DNA of 64,000 bases from Daphnia pulex (taxonomy: Eukaryota > Arthropoda > Branchiopoda > Diplostraca > Daphniidae), in NCBI RefSeq assembly GCF_021134715.1, contig NC_060028.1, forward strand, positions 8,531,482 through 8,595,481, in the 5' to 3' direction. Shown in pieces: positions 36,202 to 50,400 of the stretch. Every line of letters starts with the position of its first letter. Positions within the stretch are counted from its first letter, which is position 1. The position numbers were made by a program, and so were the translations under genes. A model generated the notes under the pieces. It had not been told where the DNA came from. It worked only from the letters and a program-made list of their open reading frames with translations, and made no database searches.

Positions 36202-39200
36202 CTATACTTCATTGATTGTCTAAGAAGATTATCATTTCCAATTTCACTTCTATGGCTGTGTTGTGTTTTCCACTTATTCTCGTTTCATCATTTGTATATA
36301 TTCGTATAAAATGGGGAGAAACGGAGCTGTGTCGACGCTGTATGCAATACAACGGGGCAATTCTTATACCTATATAATTCTTTTATTTTATTTTATTTCC
36401 GGCCTCGGTCTTTTTGATGATCAATCCAACGCGCCATTGTTATTATTCCACAGACATTCGCCCGCTACCAATCAATGAGTCGGATCAACTGCCCGGAGGG
36501 AATTTGGCTGATGTCGTCTGCTGCTGCTTCCTCCTCCTACTTTTACTGTGTAGATCTAATCATTTAAACATAAAACTTGGGGAAAAATGTTATTCGAATA
36601 AAAACAGGAGCAGCGAATCAAGTCTGGGGAATGGTTTCTAAGTTTCGCCTTCGATGGTGAATGAAAAGCAATCAAAGGAAAACACCTCGACACGAATTTG
36701 TGTCCCGCCATTATATTAGGACGCAGGCCAAAACTTATTTTCCCTTTTTCACCAACCAATTCCCACGACGGCCAGGCTGGACACACACACACGTGGCTAC
36801 TTTTTTTTCCGTGGGATTGTTGTCGGCCAAAATAGAATAGAAGCAACCACGCTAGTAGTACGTGTACGTGTTTGCTCGATAAAGTGGATTCCCGCCTCTT
36901 GTGACGACTACCCAAAAAAGAAAACTTTTCTTTTTGACAAGGCACAAAAGTGAATGAAAAGTGAGTGGACGATGGTTGACGGTTATTACACCACGTACTA
37001 CTTTTTTTTCTTTCTTCTGCACTCGGTGAGATGTCAGTCACGATAATTCGTGTCACTCACGAAGAAAAGTCGGGATTACGGCACGTATAAAGAGGATACA
37101 TGGGGCTACCTACGAAATAAATAACGAGATAAATAGAAAAAGTCATTCAAACGTTTAATTTGACAACGTTCAAGTGCAGACGAATTGACCATTCGCATGT
37201 TGAAAAGTTTTTGACTGTCATATCGATTTTCGCGCCCGATGCTAATCTTTTTTTAATGGGCGACGATTACAACTCTGCTCAATTGGTCGTTGGCAAGTGC
37301 TCAACATTTTATATACCACGAAAACCTGTTTACGAAGGGCTTTGATTAACTATTTGACGAGTCAACTGCTGTCTCCTGGAGAATTAACGATTCAGTGGAT
37401 GCCACCAGGTAATGTGCAAATTAGTCTTACCCTTTATATAGAACGTGGCAGATAGGAAAACATGATAAACTACAGTGAAACTTAATTGTTACATTTACAA
37501 AGTTCATATTTAATGTCTGATTGACAGAGCACTCTACTTGATGCAACTTGTCAAGCTGATTTATTTGTATTGAGCACTTGCAAATATCATCGTAAATTCA
37601 AGAGATGATGTGGCAGGTTTCGTATCATGACTTATTTTGATTGTCTCTCACTTAGGATTGGCATTACATCCATGACAATGAAGCTGTGACTGCAACCAGG
37701 ACTACAAACGGTAAGCTCAGTTACCATATCAATCTCAGAATGTCTATATATACCTACATGTGCTACCATGCTGCTAGCATCACACATAAATATCTAAGTC
37801 ACATTATTTTTGACTCTTGGTCGTCCACTCGAGAGTCCCTAGGCGTGTGTACTCGCTATATTGGAAACAAGAAACCGATAGACAACGATGACAATAAGCT
37901 TTCAAACTCTCGTGCTATGTTTGGGTATTTTTTCTCCTTCCAACTGGAAGCTACTTGAGCAAACCCCCTGGTCCCCCTCAAGGAAAATTCCTGTGAAACA
38001 ACTACATCAAAATTTCTGTTTCACTAGAGTTTCCATCATCTTGTTATATTGGCAATTCCTCCTTTTGTTCTCTCTCTTTTTTTAAGCCTTAAAGCGATTC
38101 GATCGATTGAAAAAAAAAGTGTTTTGTTTCTTTTTTTTCATCCAATTTTCTTTTATTAATCAGCTAGACTCGAGGGAGAATATTTTATATATTTCCAGCT
38201 CTTTGAATGATGAAAAATGGCTCTCCTCCCTTCCACTGTCAAATTCCTGGAATAATTCTCCGTTCGCTTGTTATCGCAAACGGATGAATTCGGCAAACAT
38301 GTTGTTATTATCTTCTAGTTTGAGTTAACACAACTCCCTAGAGAAATTCTTGACGTACGTCACATGTTGAAGTGATTCCGTGACTGCCAATGGACATTGT
38401 GCAGAAACTTATTGTAGCGAGTGGCATTCGATCGATTCGTAGACCACATGACCTATCTTCTGAGCACTGCCTCTTGCCGTTCGTTCGTTTCTTTTCTCGG
38501 CGTGTACATCAGTGCTGTATATATATAGTTGCGCTCTAATCCGGTATATACAATAGTAGTAGTAGTGTATAGTAAAGGTCCTTATTGATCCGCCGAATGA
38601 AAAAAGAGGAGCTGATTTCTTTTTCTTTACTTTTTCCGGTTGTTCCGTGACGGATTGCATCGACTTTGTAGCAGCAAGGATCCCATGTGAAAGTGATAAT
38701 TCAGTTATTCTGTCTCCATAGTCAAACAGGGTGAGCCACGTGCCTTTCCGCCAGAGATGTGGGCCCTGACTGACGGATGTTGCAGACGGGGAAAATCGGG
38801 ATTTTTTTTATTTTTTTTTTATTTTGTGTTTTACACGACAAAAAAGACATTCAATGCCCGTTGCCAGGCACAAATCGCGACGCCGTGGATTGAATACGAT
38901 TCGAACGCACCGCACACACACACCCTCTATTACGTTAGACTTGTCGTTTTTCTTTTTTGGTCCTACCCTCTTTTTTGTTTCACGCTAAACTAGTCGCTCC
39001 ATAGTAACACCGTCGCTCGCCGTCATCGCCGCCGTTTATTTTTGATACTCTTCAATGTCTCCGTTCAAATTCTCTTTCTAAACGAGTATTTCCCGTTGTT
39101 TTTCTTGGAAAACGATTTTTTGATGCGCTCCCGACACGACACTCGGTCACGCCAATCATATATTTCGCCGCCGGCCAAATGCCGCCCGTCTCCACCCAAT

Positions 39201-41701
39201 TTTCCCGATAATAATAATTGAACGTGAGCAATAGCTTTCACCGCCATCTGTCGGCTGCACAAACAAGCGCTTCGGAGACGCACATAATTATGTAGCGTGA
39301 ACACTTTTTCCAAGAAACTGACGATGATCTGTTGAGGGCGTGTGGCGACAGAAGGGGAATGTGTGTCCAGGACGCAGAAAACGTAATCATTTTCCGCCGT
39401 CGGCCCTTCTTCCCCCACCCATCACTAAAATCGTGTCTGTGTCGAATTTGCGCGACCAATCCGAGCGGCAAAAAGATTTTCTTCCGACGAAAACATTTTT
39501 TTGGGGATAATGACCTTCTTGTGGGTCTGGGCTGTCTATTTATTATTATTTTTTTATTTAAAGAAGGATGAGCGCGCCTACTTCCGGCCGGATGAACCGC
39601 CAGCGGCCGCCTCAATGTTTTGTTGCTTTTTTTTTTCGGTGTCCAAGATTCCGTTTGCTTTTTTTTCTTTTGGCGGAGGATATTTATGTTTTTGATGTGA
39701 ACCCGACTGAATAATGAAGACGGAAGAGAAAAGCTCCATCCGATTTCTAATAAGAGGCAAAACAAAAATTCTGAAAGGAAAAGGATAATAACCTAAAGTT
39801 CCGGGGTCGTTTTGATGACGGCAGCAGATGTCAGAAATCAATGTGCGAAAAATGGCAATAAATTGCAGAGAAAATGAGATGGAAACGTTTCTCCCATCTT
39901 TTTTTTATGGACATAATCAATCAATCAATTGGGTGCCCATAGAATATCTCCCCCCGGGCCAGCTCTAGCGGAGATTTGTGTGGTGAGACTCGGTCACGGC
40001 ATGTTCATTACTACTCGTTTGTGACCGAGGACTAACACGGCCGTCTAGGCAGCACTCACTTTCTGAAAGGCACCAATAGATTTGTTTTTCATTCATGGCT
40101 GGTGACAAAAAACGTAATAATAGAATCCGGAACCAATGGGCGACACGACTCTTCTTTTCTGGGTGGACTGATTGACCTTGGCGACGTAATCACATTTCTT
40201 TCCGGAAAAGCAAGCAAAATAAAATGAAAAGGATTGCAGACGGCAGTTGTTTATTGTCCCGGTTCCAATTCGTCGTTTATAATGTGCGATGAATATATTG
40301 CTAGGCTTGTTTTCACGTATTGATTTATTCGATGATCCTTTATTGTGTGTGCGTGATACACCCGTTCTATCGAGGACTGGCAGTCTGGCCGCTAGATGGT
40401 GGCTCATCCTGAATATGTTGTGCAGTCCTTCCCCACACGATAGGAGAGGCCTTAAATTAATTGAATTGCCGAGCGAATGAATTGGGAGCTCCAAAACAGC
40501 ATCAGGTGTACAGAATTCAATTACGAAAGGCATTCCATCCGGTTTTTCTTTTTTTTTATACCGATTCCACGCCAATAAAATGTTATTAGATTGGCTCCCG
40601 CCGGTTGCAGATTTATTATTGGAAAAACAAATAAACAACATGGAAACAATTTGATTAGTGAACCGCGAATAGAATTTTTTTTTTCTCTCTTTTTCTCTCG
40701 TTTTGTTTCGCAACGCCATTTCATTGAAACAGACGGTCGCCCCCGCGATGGGATTTGGATTTATTTGTTATGACATAAATTCGAATTTTTATTTACAACA
40801 TTTTGGCCACCGAAACGGAAACACGCCAAAAAATGGAAAGAGATCAAAACAGAACAAATAAAAGGTATAGCAATAATCCAAACACGCAAACATTAACATA
40901 CACACAACAAATCGTGTTATACATTCACCGTCCGTGACAACAGCACAACAACATGTGTATCACGCACGCACCGCGCTCCTCTTTCCCTACAATCTCTTCC
41001 CCCTTTTTTTATTTAACTTTTTTTGTTCTATTTGCCCCGGCGTCGAATAAAAACTTTTTGCAAAAGTTTTTCAAATTGATTTATGCGTATATACATAATT
41101 TTGTCGTAATAATTCGTGAGTCGTGGGTGTTCCGCTAGTGACAGGTGGACCGTGATATATAGTAAGGGGAGGAGGTTATTTATGATTTTTTTTTTTCCTT
41201 TTTGAAATTTTTTATGCTTGGCATTTGAGGTTTAATCATTTTTCTTTTTTATATAAAACTTTTTCAACCCTTTTCCATGTTTGGTTGTATGATATAAATC
41301 GGATTAAAAGATGAATTGTCTTAAATAAAAGAAATTCACCGTTGCATACTGGAAATGTTTCGCCGAACACTCCGCCGCTGGGCTGAGGGGTTCATAACTT
41401 TTTCATAAGAGAAGCAAAGGTTAAGTGATGCAAGGGAACCATTGAATGATGATGACATATCAAAAAGGATTTCTGAAAAACAACAAAAGGTCAATTGTTT
41501 TTTGGGTTTTTTTTTTTTATTCGATTAGATAAATAGAATAGATTTGATGTTAGAATTTATTATGTAACACGTAATATGGCGCAACCCGTCTATCTAAATG
41601 CGTAAATGTTTATGTTGGAAATTCTTTTTTCTCTACATCAATATTTATACAGTAACAAACATTCACACTCACACAAATTGTACATCCAGCACACTGGGGA
41701 T

Positions 41702-41707
41702 TTTATT
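41702..41707 (-). other. Polyadenylation signal of receptor 2
   Basis: TTTATT on the plus strand reads AATAAA on the minus strand, 64 bases past the receptor 2 stop. Many other T-rich hexamers lie further on, so the site used is uncertain. Confidence 0.4.
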
Positions 41708-41770
41708 TTATTTTTTTCGTGTTGTTTTCTGGGTATGGGGTGTGTTTTGGTGGTGAAATTTGTTTTGTAT

Positions 41771-44700
41771 TCAACGAAGTTTCCGTGGTCGATACGCCGA
41801 AGTTCCGTTGACGGCCGCCTTGCCGCAAAGTAGCCGCTTGAAGGCTTGCCGGAATTCCGGGCTGAAGATGGTGTAGATGATGGGGTTGAGCGTTGAATTG
41901 AAATAGCCGAGCCAGAGGAAGACGGACAGCATTGTCTCATCAAAGACCCAGTCGGGTCTCAAAGGCATCAGCAGGGCGCAGACGAAAAACGGCAGCCAAC
42001 AGACAACGAAGGCGCCCGTGATGATGGCCAGCGTCTTGGCCGCTTTGCGCTCACGTTTCGCTTCCAGCGTCTCTCTTTTCTTCCGCACTGCATTCTCGGT
42101 CGTTCTGGCCGTCGCCGCCGGACCCGCCGACGGTGTTTTGATAATGACGGGACTGCTGCTCAGAGCCACGGTCGAACCGTTGAGCGGCGACTGCCGGTTG
42201 GCGGCGGCCGCCACGGCCGCGTTGCTCTCCGGCGTGATGGGCATTGCGGCGTTGACGTCGGGAATTTCGATGGTGAAGGCCGTCGTCTGCTGATTGGGTG
42301 TGTGCTGCCCACCGTCGTCTGCGGTGGCGATGGCCATGGCGTCGTCGGAGCTGGTCCTAGCAGGTGGCTCGTCTTCTTTGATGTGTTCCGATTCTTCGGC
42401 CGACGATGAGGCGCCAGCTGCCGGGCACTTGAACCAGCGGCGCATCATTTTTCGATTGTCGTTGGCGTCGTGATTGAGGTGGCCGTGGTGGTCCAGCTGC
42501 TGCTCCTGCTGATGGTTCTGATTGGGACGTTTGCGTATCCTTCGCCTGGCCGTCTGGAAGATCTTCCAATAAACGATGAGAATGACGGCCAAAGGGACGT
42601 AGAATGTGGCGCAAGTGGCAAAGATTTGATAGGAAACGTCTTGACTGATGAGGCAGCGCTGCTGGATGTTGACTCGGTCCAGGAATTCGGCGTCTTTCCA
42701 ACCGAACAGCGGCGCAACGGACACAATCAGCGCAACAGCCCAGACGAGGAAAATCTTCATCCATAACATCAAAAAGGGATAAAAGGTTGTTAGCAAAGAA
42801 GCATCGATGATGATGCAACGGAATCATTTTGGCTTTACCATCGTCCCGATGCGGCTGACATTGCGATTGTGGATGTAGTCCAGATTAGTCACGGCCCAGT
42901 ATCTTTTTAATCAAAGAGTAATAAGTTAGCAAACAGCAAGGCAGGCAACAGATAGAAGGGGGGATAACTGTCAGAGTCTCAATCGAATCGGATGCCCCAA
43001 AATAGTTCAAAGGAAAATCCCAACCCCGTATAATAACCGATTTAGTTGAGACGTCTTGTTATGTGCGTGTACAGGCTCTAGATGTAGTTCTCTACACATC
43101 AACTCGGAAATTGCTTGCCGATAGTGAGCAGGTTGCGTCACTACCCGACCGTGTAATTCGGCATCCCACCGAGTAGAAATCGGACTAGCTCTTTTCTCTT
43201 TGAAGTAAGAAATATACTATACTACTGGATGTAGCAAATAGTTATTTAATCAGCTACTTCAAATGGCTTTTGGGGATATGTTTTATTTTCGATACGGCAA
43301 TCTATTGAATCAAAGGCAATCGAATCCGATATACTACCAACTTGTTTTTTTCCTTTTCGGATTGCTATTCTGATTCACTTTTCTTGTTCCACTTGAGACA
43401 AATGACGTAATAGTTGATTGCCTGGAATACTCTCTGAAATTGGGGGGATGTGTGTGGGGTGACGGGGGGATCGATTGTGTATAGGGTACAGTTCTTTCAT
43501 TACCTGTCGGTTGCTATGGCCACCAAGTGAAGAATGGATGCCGTGCAGCAGAGGACATCTGAAGAGGTCCACATGTCACACAGTTCGGGTCCTAGGATCC
43601 ATCTCTGGCTGATCTGTTTTTTGTTTTTTTTTTTTTTGCCCACCAAAAATAGGTACATTCATGCATCATAGATTAGATTAGAAACGTAAATAATAATGTC
43701 ATACGACATTCAATGGCAACAGGAAGAAGGATAGCACTTTCCCATCGTCTGATGCCGATCCACTTTATCCCCTTGTGTGCCTGGCACGCATTGTTGCGTT
43801 GCCACGCAACAACCGAAAATATTCACGTTCAGCCTCCTCTCACGTAATCTTAAGAGGCTTTCCCATTTTTAATGCCATTCCTCGTGTTATATGTTATTTA
43901 AAAGGCGAGTAAAGGCCCACAAGTGTGTCTCTTTCGTGCATTGAGAGAGAGAGAGAGTTGGCAGCAGCAGCAGCGCTACTGGTTGTAGTTGCAACACTCG
44001 ACAACACAACACAAAAGAAGAGCTGAACGAGCGATCTCGACAGGGAGGAAATTTTTCTCTTTTTTTTCTTTTGCGTCGTTATTAAGCCGGAAGGAAGTCC
44101 CTGGGCCTCCGTTTATTGGAGCGTAGCTGGGAGGTGGGTTTTTGGAAGCCTGGCTATATTATATAGCATACTTTATTGTTCATATGGATCTGCTGACGTC
44201 CAAAGAATATCGCATTTAAAAAAAAATAAGACTTGTATTGCATAGTATATCAGGCTCTCTGTTGACTGGCGGCTATACATGTTCGCTACCGCCGGCAAGC
44301 GATGAGGATTAGTGTAGGCAATTAACGAGATCCTCCGCACACACGGCCGTCGGCCCGTGTTAATTGAAGCGACAAGAGTTATTAAAAATATAAACTGCGA
44401 GCGGCCAAACTCTCCGTTTTGCACGAGCCCTTTTGTGTAGTCGAGTCTAGACTGTTTCCGGATTTTACTCATTCAGAAAGTTTTTTTTTTTTTCCGGAAC
44501 TGCGGATAACGAACCCTTTTGAATGGAATGAATAATTTCAGTTGGTTGTGCTGCAAAGTTGTCGTGGGCTAAATATAAACCCAGCCAACCCGTAACTTGT
44601 CGAAATAATGAGCCCATTATTATGAAAATGTTTACCTCGTAGACGGCTCCCAGGGGCATGACCAGACAGGCGACTAGCAGATCGGCCACTGCCAGCGAAA

Positions 44701-47435
44701 CTATGAGGTAATTCGCCACGGAATGTAGATGCCTCTCTAGCAGGATGGCCGCAATCACGAACACGTTACCTGTCAAGAGGGAGAGAAATGGGGATTAATC
44801 GAATGTCTCCGTTTGTTTGGCCAATTGGTCTCCCATCCACCAGAAAAGTTGTAAGACGATCGGTGGCGGCTATAAAAAGATGGGAAACTTAATAAGCTGC
44901 CATCGAGACTCTGCATTGCCGTGGCAACAAGTGTCGGATGTCATCGCCCCAAGTTTGCGACTCCCTCGCAGACCCCTATAGTTACACGGAAGGCCCAGCA
45001 GCCGAACTTGTTTGCTTCCGTCCCTTCTCGCTCCCGCTCTGTTCCAACTTTTGGCTATAGGAAAGTTGACTGAGATCGCAGCACCGGGGGTCGAGTGTAG
45101 ATCTCTCGACGACGTTCACGTCATTTGATACTGTATTGACCTGTCTCCATTTTCTCTCTCTCTCTCTCTCTCGACAGAGACACACCGCATACACACACTC
45201 GACTTGGGCTCTGATCGTCTGTCCGTGATGGCCAACGTTACAAACACTCTAGGCACGAGCCCCCCAAAAAAGAGAGTGTCGATCCTTGTAAAATGTCACT
45301 TGTCTGATGGATATTATTTTCCCAGGGCCCCAGGACACTTGTCAGAAATGCAAGTACAAACGGGTCGGCCTTTTATGCGCATGAAAAATTCAATTTGACG
45401 GAATGCCTTCCGCATCTCGAAGCGTAAGGGGGGAGCAGCGTAGATTTCTTTCCAGCTCTCTCTGTGTGTGTGTGTATCTTTATCGATTTGTTATTTATAT
45501 CCGCCCCGATCAGATGCTATGCAGACACTTATCTCTCTCCGTCTCGATTCTTTGCTTGGTTTCATTCTACTGTTGATATCTACTTTTTGACCGATGCCCT
45601 CGCGTATGCTCCACTGGCGTAATCTTTCAAGGGGGAAAAAAGAAAAGGAGATTCGATTTTTTTTGGGGTGATTTCTGCTGCATCTCAGACTTTTGTCCAA
45701 CTTTGTACTCGATCCAAAGGCCACGACTTTCTGCTGGCGAAAGTTACTGGGGCGCGTAGGAAAAGTTGTTCTTCTACTCACCTCATCAGTTCTCGTTCAG
45801 ATTTTTATGACCAAGTTTTCCCCCTCTTTCAGAGTCATTGACCGATGATGAACTTTTACGAGTCGGCCGGAATCCTTGACGAGCTCTCTTCATCGATGAG
45901 TAGCCATCAGATTTGGGCACATCAAAGGTGAAAGGGCCCGTCAAAGTGGGGGTTTTGCCAGAGAAAACAAGACAAATCATTTTGCCTTGTGCCTACGCCC
46001 AAACTTTGATCAAAAGGGCCTTCATGGCTGCTGCTGCGCCTATATGTCTATTCACTTGGGTTTTGTAAGTGAAGGTGCCGACTTGCGTTTGACGTGCGCA
46101 GTTTGGGCATTTCTGTCGATTAGGAATCGGCCAAAGTTGAACGGCCAACAGCAGCAGCAGCAGGGGGTTGTATGTATAAACTCGCACTTCCTTTAACGGG
46201 GCTTGTCAATCTCGAACGCGTGATTTATGTATAATGTTCGTTCAAACCCTATCCAAGTTTCGGCAGACGTATTTATAGCAATGTACACTAGTACTAGACG
46301 AACTCTGGAGACCCAACGAGTGTGTAATGGAAAACGTGCATAATAGACGGCTCCCGACAGTTTTCCATCTGCTGATGACATATACGCACAAGAGAAAGTG
46401 TACACTGCTGTAATCTAAAGGCTTTCAGAGTTTCGAGAGGGGGGCGAGGGAGGCCTGAGATTTTGTTTTCTCTTTTGTTTCCTTTTTGGCTATTACTCAG
46501 CCAGCAGAGAGCTGCTGATGGCGAATTCTTGTTTGGATGGAAATGTGTAGTATGTTTTGGGAAAACATTTGCAGGAGGGCGGGCAGCAGCTATTACATTA
46601 AGCATTCATCATTTAGGACCAAATGTCGTCGTCGTACTTTCCCTATTCTTGGCTCTTTCAATTTTCAAGCTTGAGGGGGCACTTGTCTTGTTCTCCTCCG
46701 TCGCAGCTGCACATCACTTGACTCGGGCACGTTCTTCATCATCAGATGTGTGTGGGTTTCACGTTGATGACAATTGAGCCAAATGCGGAGGGAGAAAAGG
46801 GAAGGATCGCAATAATCTAACCAGGGGAGAGCTAACCACATCTCATTCACGGCTTCACGAATCGGACGATATGCCACGACCCAACTGTTGGGTGCTGCTA
46901 TCGCAGTATACGGTACTAATGATAATACAACTCGTCCCCTTTTCCTTGTCCCGGCTCTCCCTCCCGACATGAGACGACATAACCCTATCGATCGGTGGCC
47001 AGCACCAACCAACAACCCGTGATCGATTTGCCTGCGTTTTGAAGCGTGAGCGTGATTGTATTATTTACCGACGATTGTGGCCAGTATGAGCACTCCCAAG
47101 ATGGCCGAAGTCAAGCTGGTGAATATCAAATTGTCTTCGGGTCGCTGTGGGTTTGTCGAGTTGATCCAATAATCGCTGGCGTTGCCGCTGTTGTTGTTGT
47201 TGTTGTCGTCGTCGGCGCCGGACACCTCCAGGAAAATATTACCGGCCACACTGCAGTTATTCCATTCACAACAAGCGGCGGCGGCGGCAGCAGCTGCTGG
47301 CGTGCTGTTGTTGTTGCAATAGTGCAATAAGTAGTTGTAGTATGATGAAGCGTCCACTGGCCACGAAGATAAGTTGAGGTATTGCGGTGGCTCCTGTCCG
47401 GCCGCCGCTAATGATCGGCTTTGATTCCCCGCCAT
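41771..47435 (-). CDS. 5-HT1-type serotonin receptor, paralogue 2 (class A GPCR)
   Basis: Second 5-HT1-class amine receptor, expected Gi/o-coupled. Coding exons are 47435-47069, 44769-44636, 43613-43504, 42902-42839 and 42754-41771, giving 552 residues. The long N-terminus (about 95 residues) has Ala, Asn and Asp tracts and many N-x-S/T sites. Landmarks: [20 protein letters not shown] with D152 (2.50), [16 protein letters not shown] with D186 (3.32), D203-R204-Y205, [76 protein letters not shown] and [20 protein letters not shown]. The short C-tail ends [12 protein letters not shown], as in Drosophila 5-HT1 receptors, so this copy looks closer to the ancestral form. Introns at G|N and DR|Y match receptor 1; those after VYE and GTM do not. 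Acceptor-like GCCTTGTCCAG at 47483-47493 suggests a 5' UTR exon upstream. Confidence 0.92.
45153..45172. repeat. (TC)10 microsatellite
   Basis: TC run in the first intron of receptor 2 (GA on the transcribed sense). Confidence 0.9.
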
Positions 47436-50400
47436 CTTTGCAGAAATTGTTTCCGATGGCCCCCGCTGATTTATTTATGTTCCTGGACAAGGCAGAAAAA
47501 AAAGAGAAGGAGACATGTTAGAAGTTGACAATGGGATGCGTGTACATATGCACTGGTAGTATATCGACCCATACGTTGCGTCTAACAATAGGATCAAACG
47601 ACGGAAGCGGAATCGAAAAAGAGTTGGTATTCCCAATGCGCGTGTAATAGACCAACCCGAATATGGATGATGAATGTGTCCATGTTATTCAGTTGGACAT
47701 TTTCCTGTAATAGCAGAAGCAGCAGTAGAGCCAAGCGGATAACTAATAGCCGGCAGCTCTCTCTGCGAATCAATAATCCTAATGGTCTCCTATCGAAAGT
47801 AATTTCATTTCCCTGTGTATTTTTTTTCTCTCTTTTCTTACTTGGGATTTGTTTGGAGTCGACTTTATTCTTATTTCTGTGGATATGCCAATTGAATGAT
47901 GATGGCGGGGTAAAACATAAGAAAATGGGATCCGAGTTGCGTAATGAAATTGTCGCTTCTCTTTTCAATCTCGTCGCCGTTTTGCTAATAATAAATTCAG
48001 CACAACGAGTAAACCGATTACGCGTATTCGGGAAAATTGGAAATTGAATTGTGTCTCAGATTCGATTCCTCCCTCTCTAATCTCATTCGTTTTTCTACGC
48101 GGTTACCTTTTTCATTATAGCCTACTTCAAAATGCTTTGATTTTATTACTGAGAATGGGAGCGACGTTAATCTTGATTCAGGTGTCTGGTTCACATCGTT
48201 TCTCTCCCGACGCATGCACAGCAACGGTAGCACTGCGCTTATTGCTCGGCTGTTAAAATTGGAATTGCTTTAGATGAAGAAGAAGCGGCCAATCGAATTG
48301 GCATTCAATAAAATGAGTGTGCCGGTGTGTTAGACCGGATTGGATAGGGTGGTAACATATAGCAGCAACAGCAGCAGTGAGTCGGCCTCCATACAGGTTG
48401 ATGGGTGCGGCGCATTTTGCGGGCGATGAAATCAAATTTTCCCGGGCTGGTATCTCATTATACCTGGCGGCCTTTTCTGATGAAAATACTTCCGCCATGG
48501 GTGATGGAGTCTGCCGGCGGAAGGAAATGATTGGGCCCTGCCCTCTCTCACCTTCTCTTTTTTTTCTTTTTCTCGGAATCGAAATGAAATGGAGTTTTAT
48601 CTTCTCTCAAAATATGCTCATCTGATCTACAACATTTGCCAGAGCACTCTGGCTCCCGTATTATTAGTGTAGAGTACATTTCCGTGTGCTCAGTTATTAG
48701 GTTAGCCATCTAATCGGATGGAAGAGTGAGAGGCTGCCGTTGACTTCCAGACATTCGCTCCTCATCCTTGGATGCGCGTTTTTCCTTTTTTCTTGCCCGT
48801 CTTCTTTTATGGATGCGACCGTCAGCGTGACAGGGTACGTCATGGATCATTCACCCAAAAATTGTGGAGAGTCATCCTTCCTTTTCACTTTGATTTTCTT
48901 TTTTTTTTTTCCATCTTCGCATTACGACGGGGCTTAAAATGTTTTGTAAATATTTTGACCCCCTCCTACTCGTTGGGATGGAAGAGGAGGAGGACGTTGT
49001 TATTGTTATGACGCGGCCGTGTATTTGCATGTAAATATGGAGGGTGAACGGATGGTCGTAATATGGGTCCCGCACGTAGTGCCATAAAGGCCGCTGTGTA
49101 CAAGAGCGGCGGCAGCAGCAGCCCCATGCAGATTTATTGGACTGGCGGGTAGGGTCTCTGCTACTGGTTGACTGGCTGTGAATTGTTAAGGAACGTGGAA
49201 TTATTAATATCACGAAATGGGTTATAAGCGCATTCAGGCGCCAGCGTCAATGCCCTTTATACACACGCAGTGCTGCAATTCCAAGAATGCAGCCAGCCAA
49301 AATCTGCCTGGGTTCGGTTGATTCCGAAATGAAAATTTGATCCGATTGTCTTTTCTGCTACACAAACATTGCGCCCCTTGAAAAAGTGAGAGAAAAAAAA
49401 AAGAGGAACGGGGGGCAATTTGGGGGCGTTTAATTGGAAGAATTTCGGGTCATCGTTTACTCGGTTACGGTTAGAAGCCATTAGTACATGACATTGAAAC
49501 GTCATGGCTAAATCAGGAATGCCGAGGCATTATTTTCAGGGTCAGGGACGGTACGCGGTTAATTAAAATCTAACCACTTGGAGAATCCAAAAGTTGAATT
49601 TGTTATGTAATGGGAAACAATTTATGTAACGATACCCCAATTATTTTTCCTATTTTTTGTTACTTGACTCTTCCTTTTAATTTACAACTAGTTGGGGCAC
49701 TGGGTATGCACTTCCAACTTTTTCTCGCTGCCATTTAACATAACCTTTGTGAATTTTTCATCTTGTCAACTGACGCTTTCGAAACGCTAAACTTCTCTTT
49801 GAAATTTGTTTGACAGGTCAGTCGTCTGGTGTGAACGGAGTGTGGGAGTGCCAATCAACTTGGTGAATATCTGCAACTAGTTTACCATTTCGGTAAGTCG
49901 GGATTTTGCTTGCTTATTCATTGGCCCGTCACTCTTCTTCCATCCTCCGTAAACCCCGTTTAAACGCCCACATCGGAAGTAGATTCCAACTGTTTCCGGT
50001 TTCCCATTTTAAACCGCGATTGAATTGCACCTGCGTGTGCCCGGTTATGCTGTCAATTACTGTCGCTGGGCTCTGCGCTTCCACATTTCCAAAGCTCCGC
50101 TTCTTTAAACAATTCAGCAGCTTTTGATTTGATTGTGAATCATTCCCGGCCGTCGTGTACTACAACACCGTCTGCAAACTTGTGTTGCTACACTATGTAT
50201 AGGTTAGTGTAATAGCATCATCATAGAGAGATGGAGAGGGACAACAGTAGACTTAGGAGGCATTAAATTCCGTTGCTTGAGGACGTTGCAAGGTATTAGT
50301 CTTGTAGTCCGGCAAATCGGCTTAAATGCTATATTTATATGTTATACAAGTTTTTCCGGTTTAGGTTTATCGAGCGTGTGTCTAGTTCCTGGTTTCTCAA

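Larger units (their letters stand above)
35921..41770. other. Convergent intergenic region between the two receptors
   Basis: 5.85 kb with no supported coding region. At its left end are AATAAA signals for receptor 1 (35944-35949 and 35969-35974). At its right end a minus-strand AATAAA for receptor 2 lies at 41702-41707, 64 bases past its stop. The middle has an (AT)9 run at 36184-36201 and many poly-T tracts, as expected for AT-rich intergenic DNA. Confidence 0.6.

Noticed and set aside
42357..42827. 156-codon minus-strand frame inside receptor 2 exon 5
   Set aside because: It is an out-of-frame reading of the receptor 2 third loop and helix 4-5 region with no ATG-led homology.
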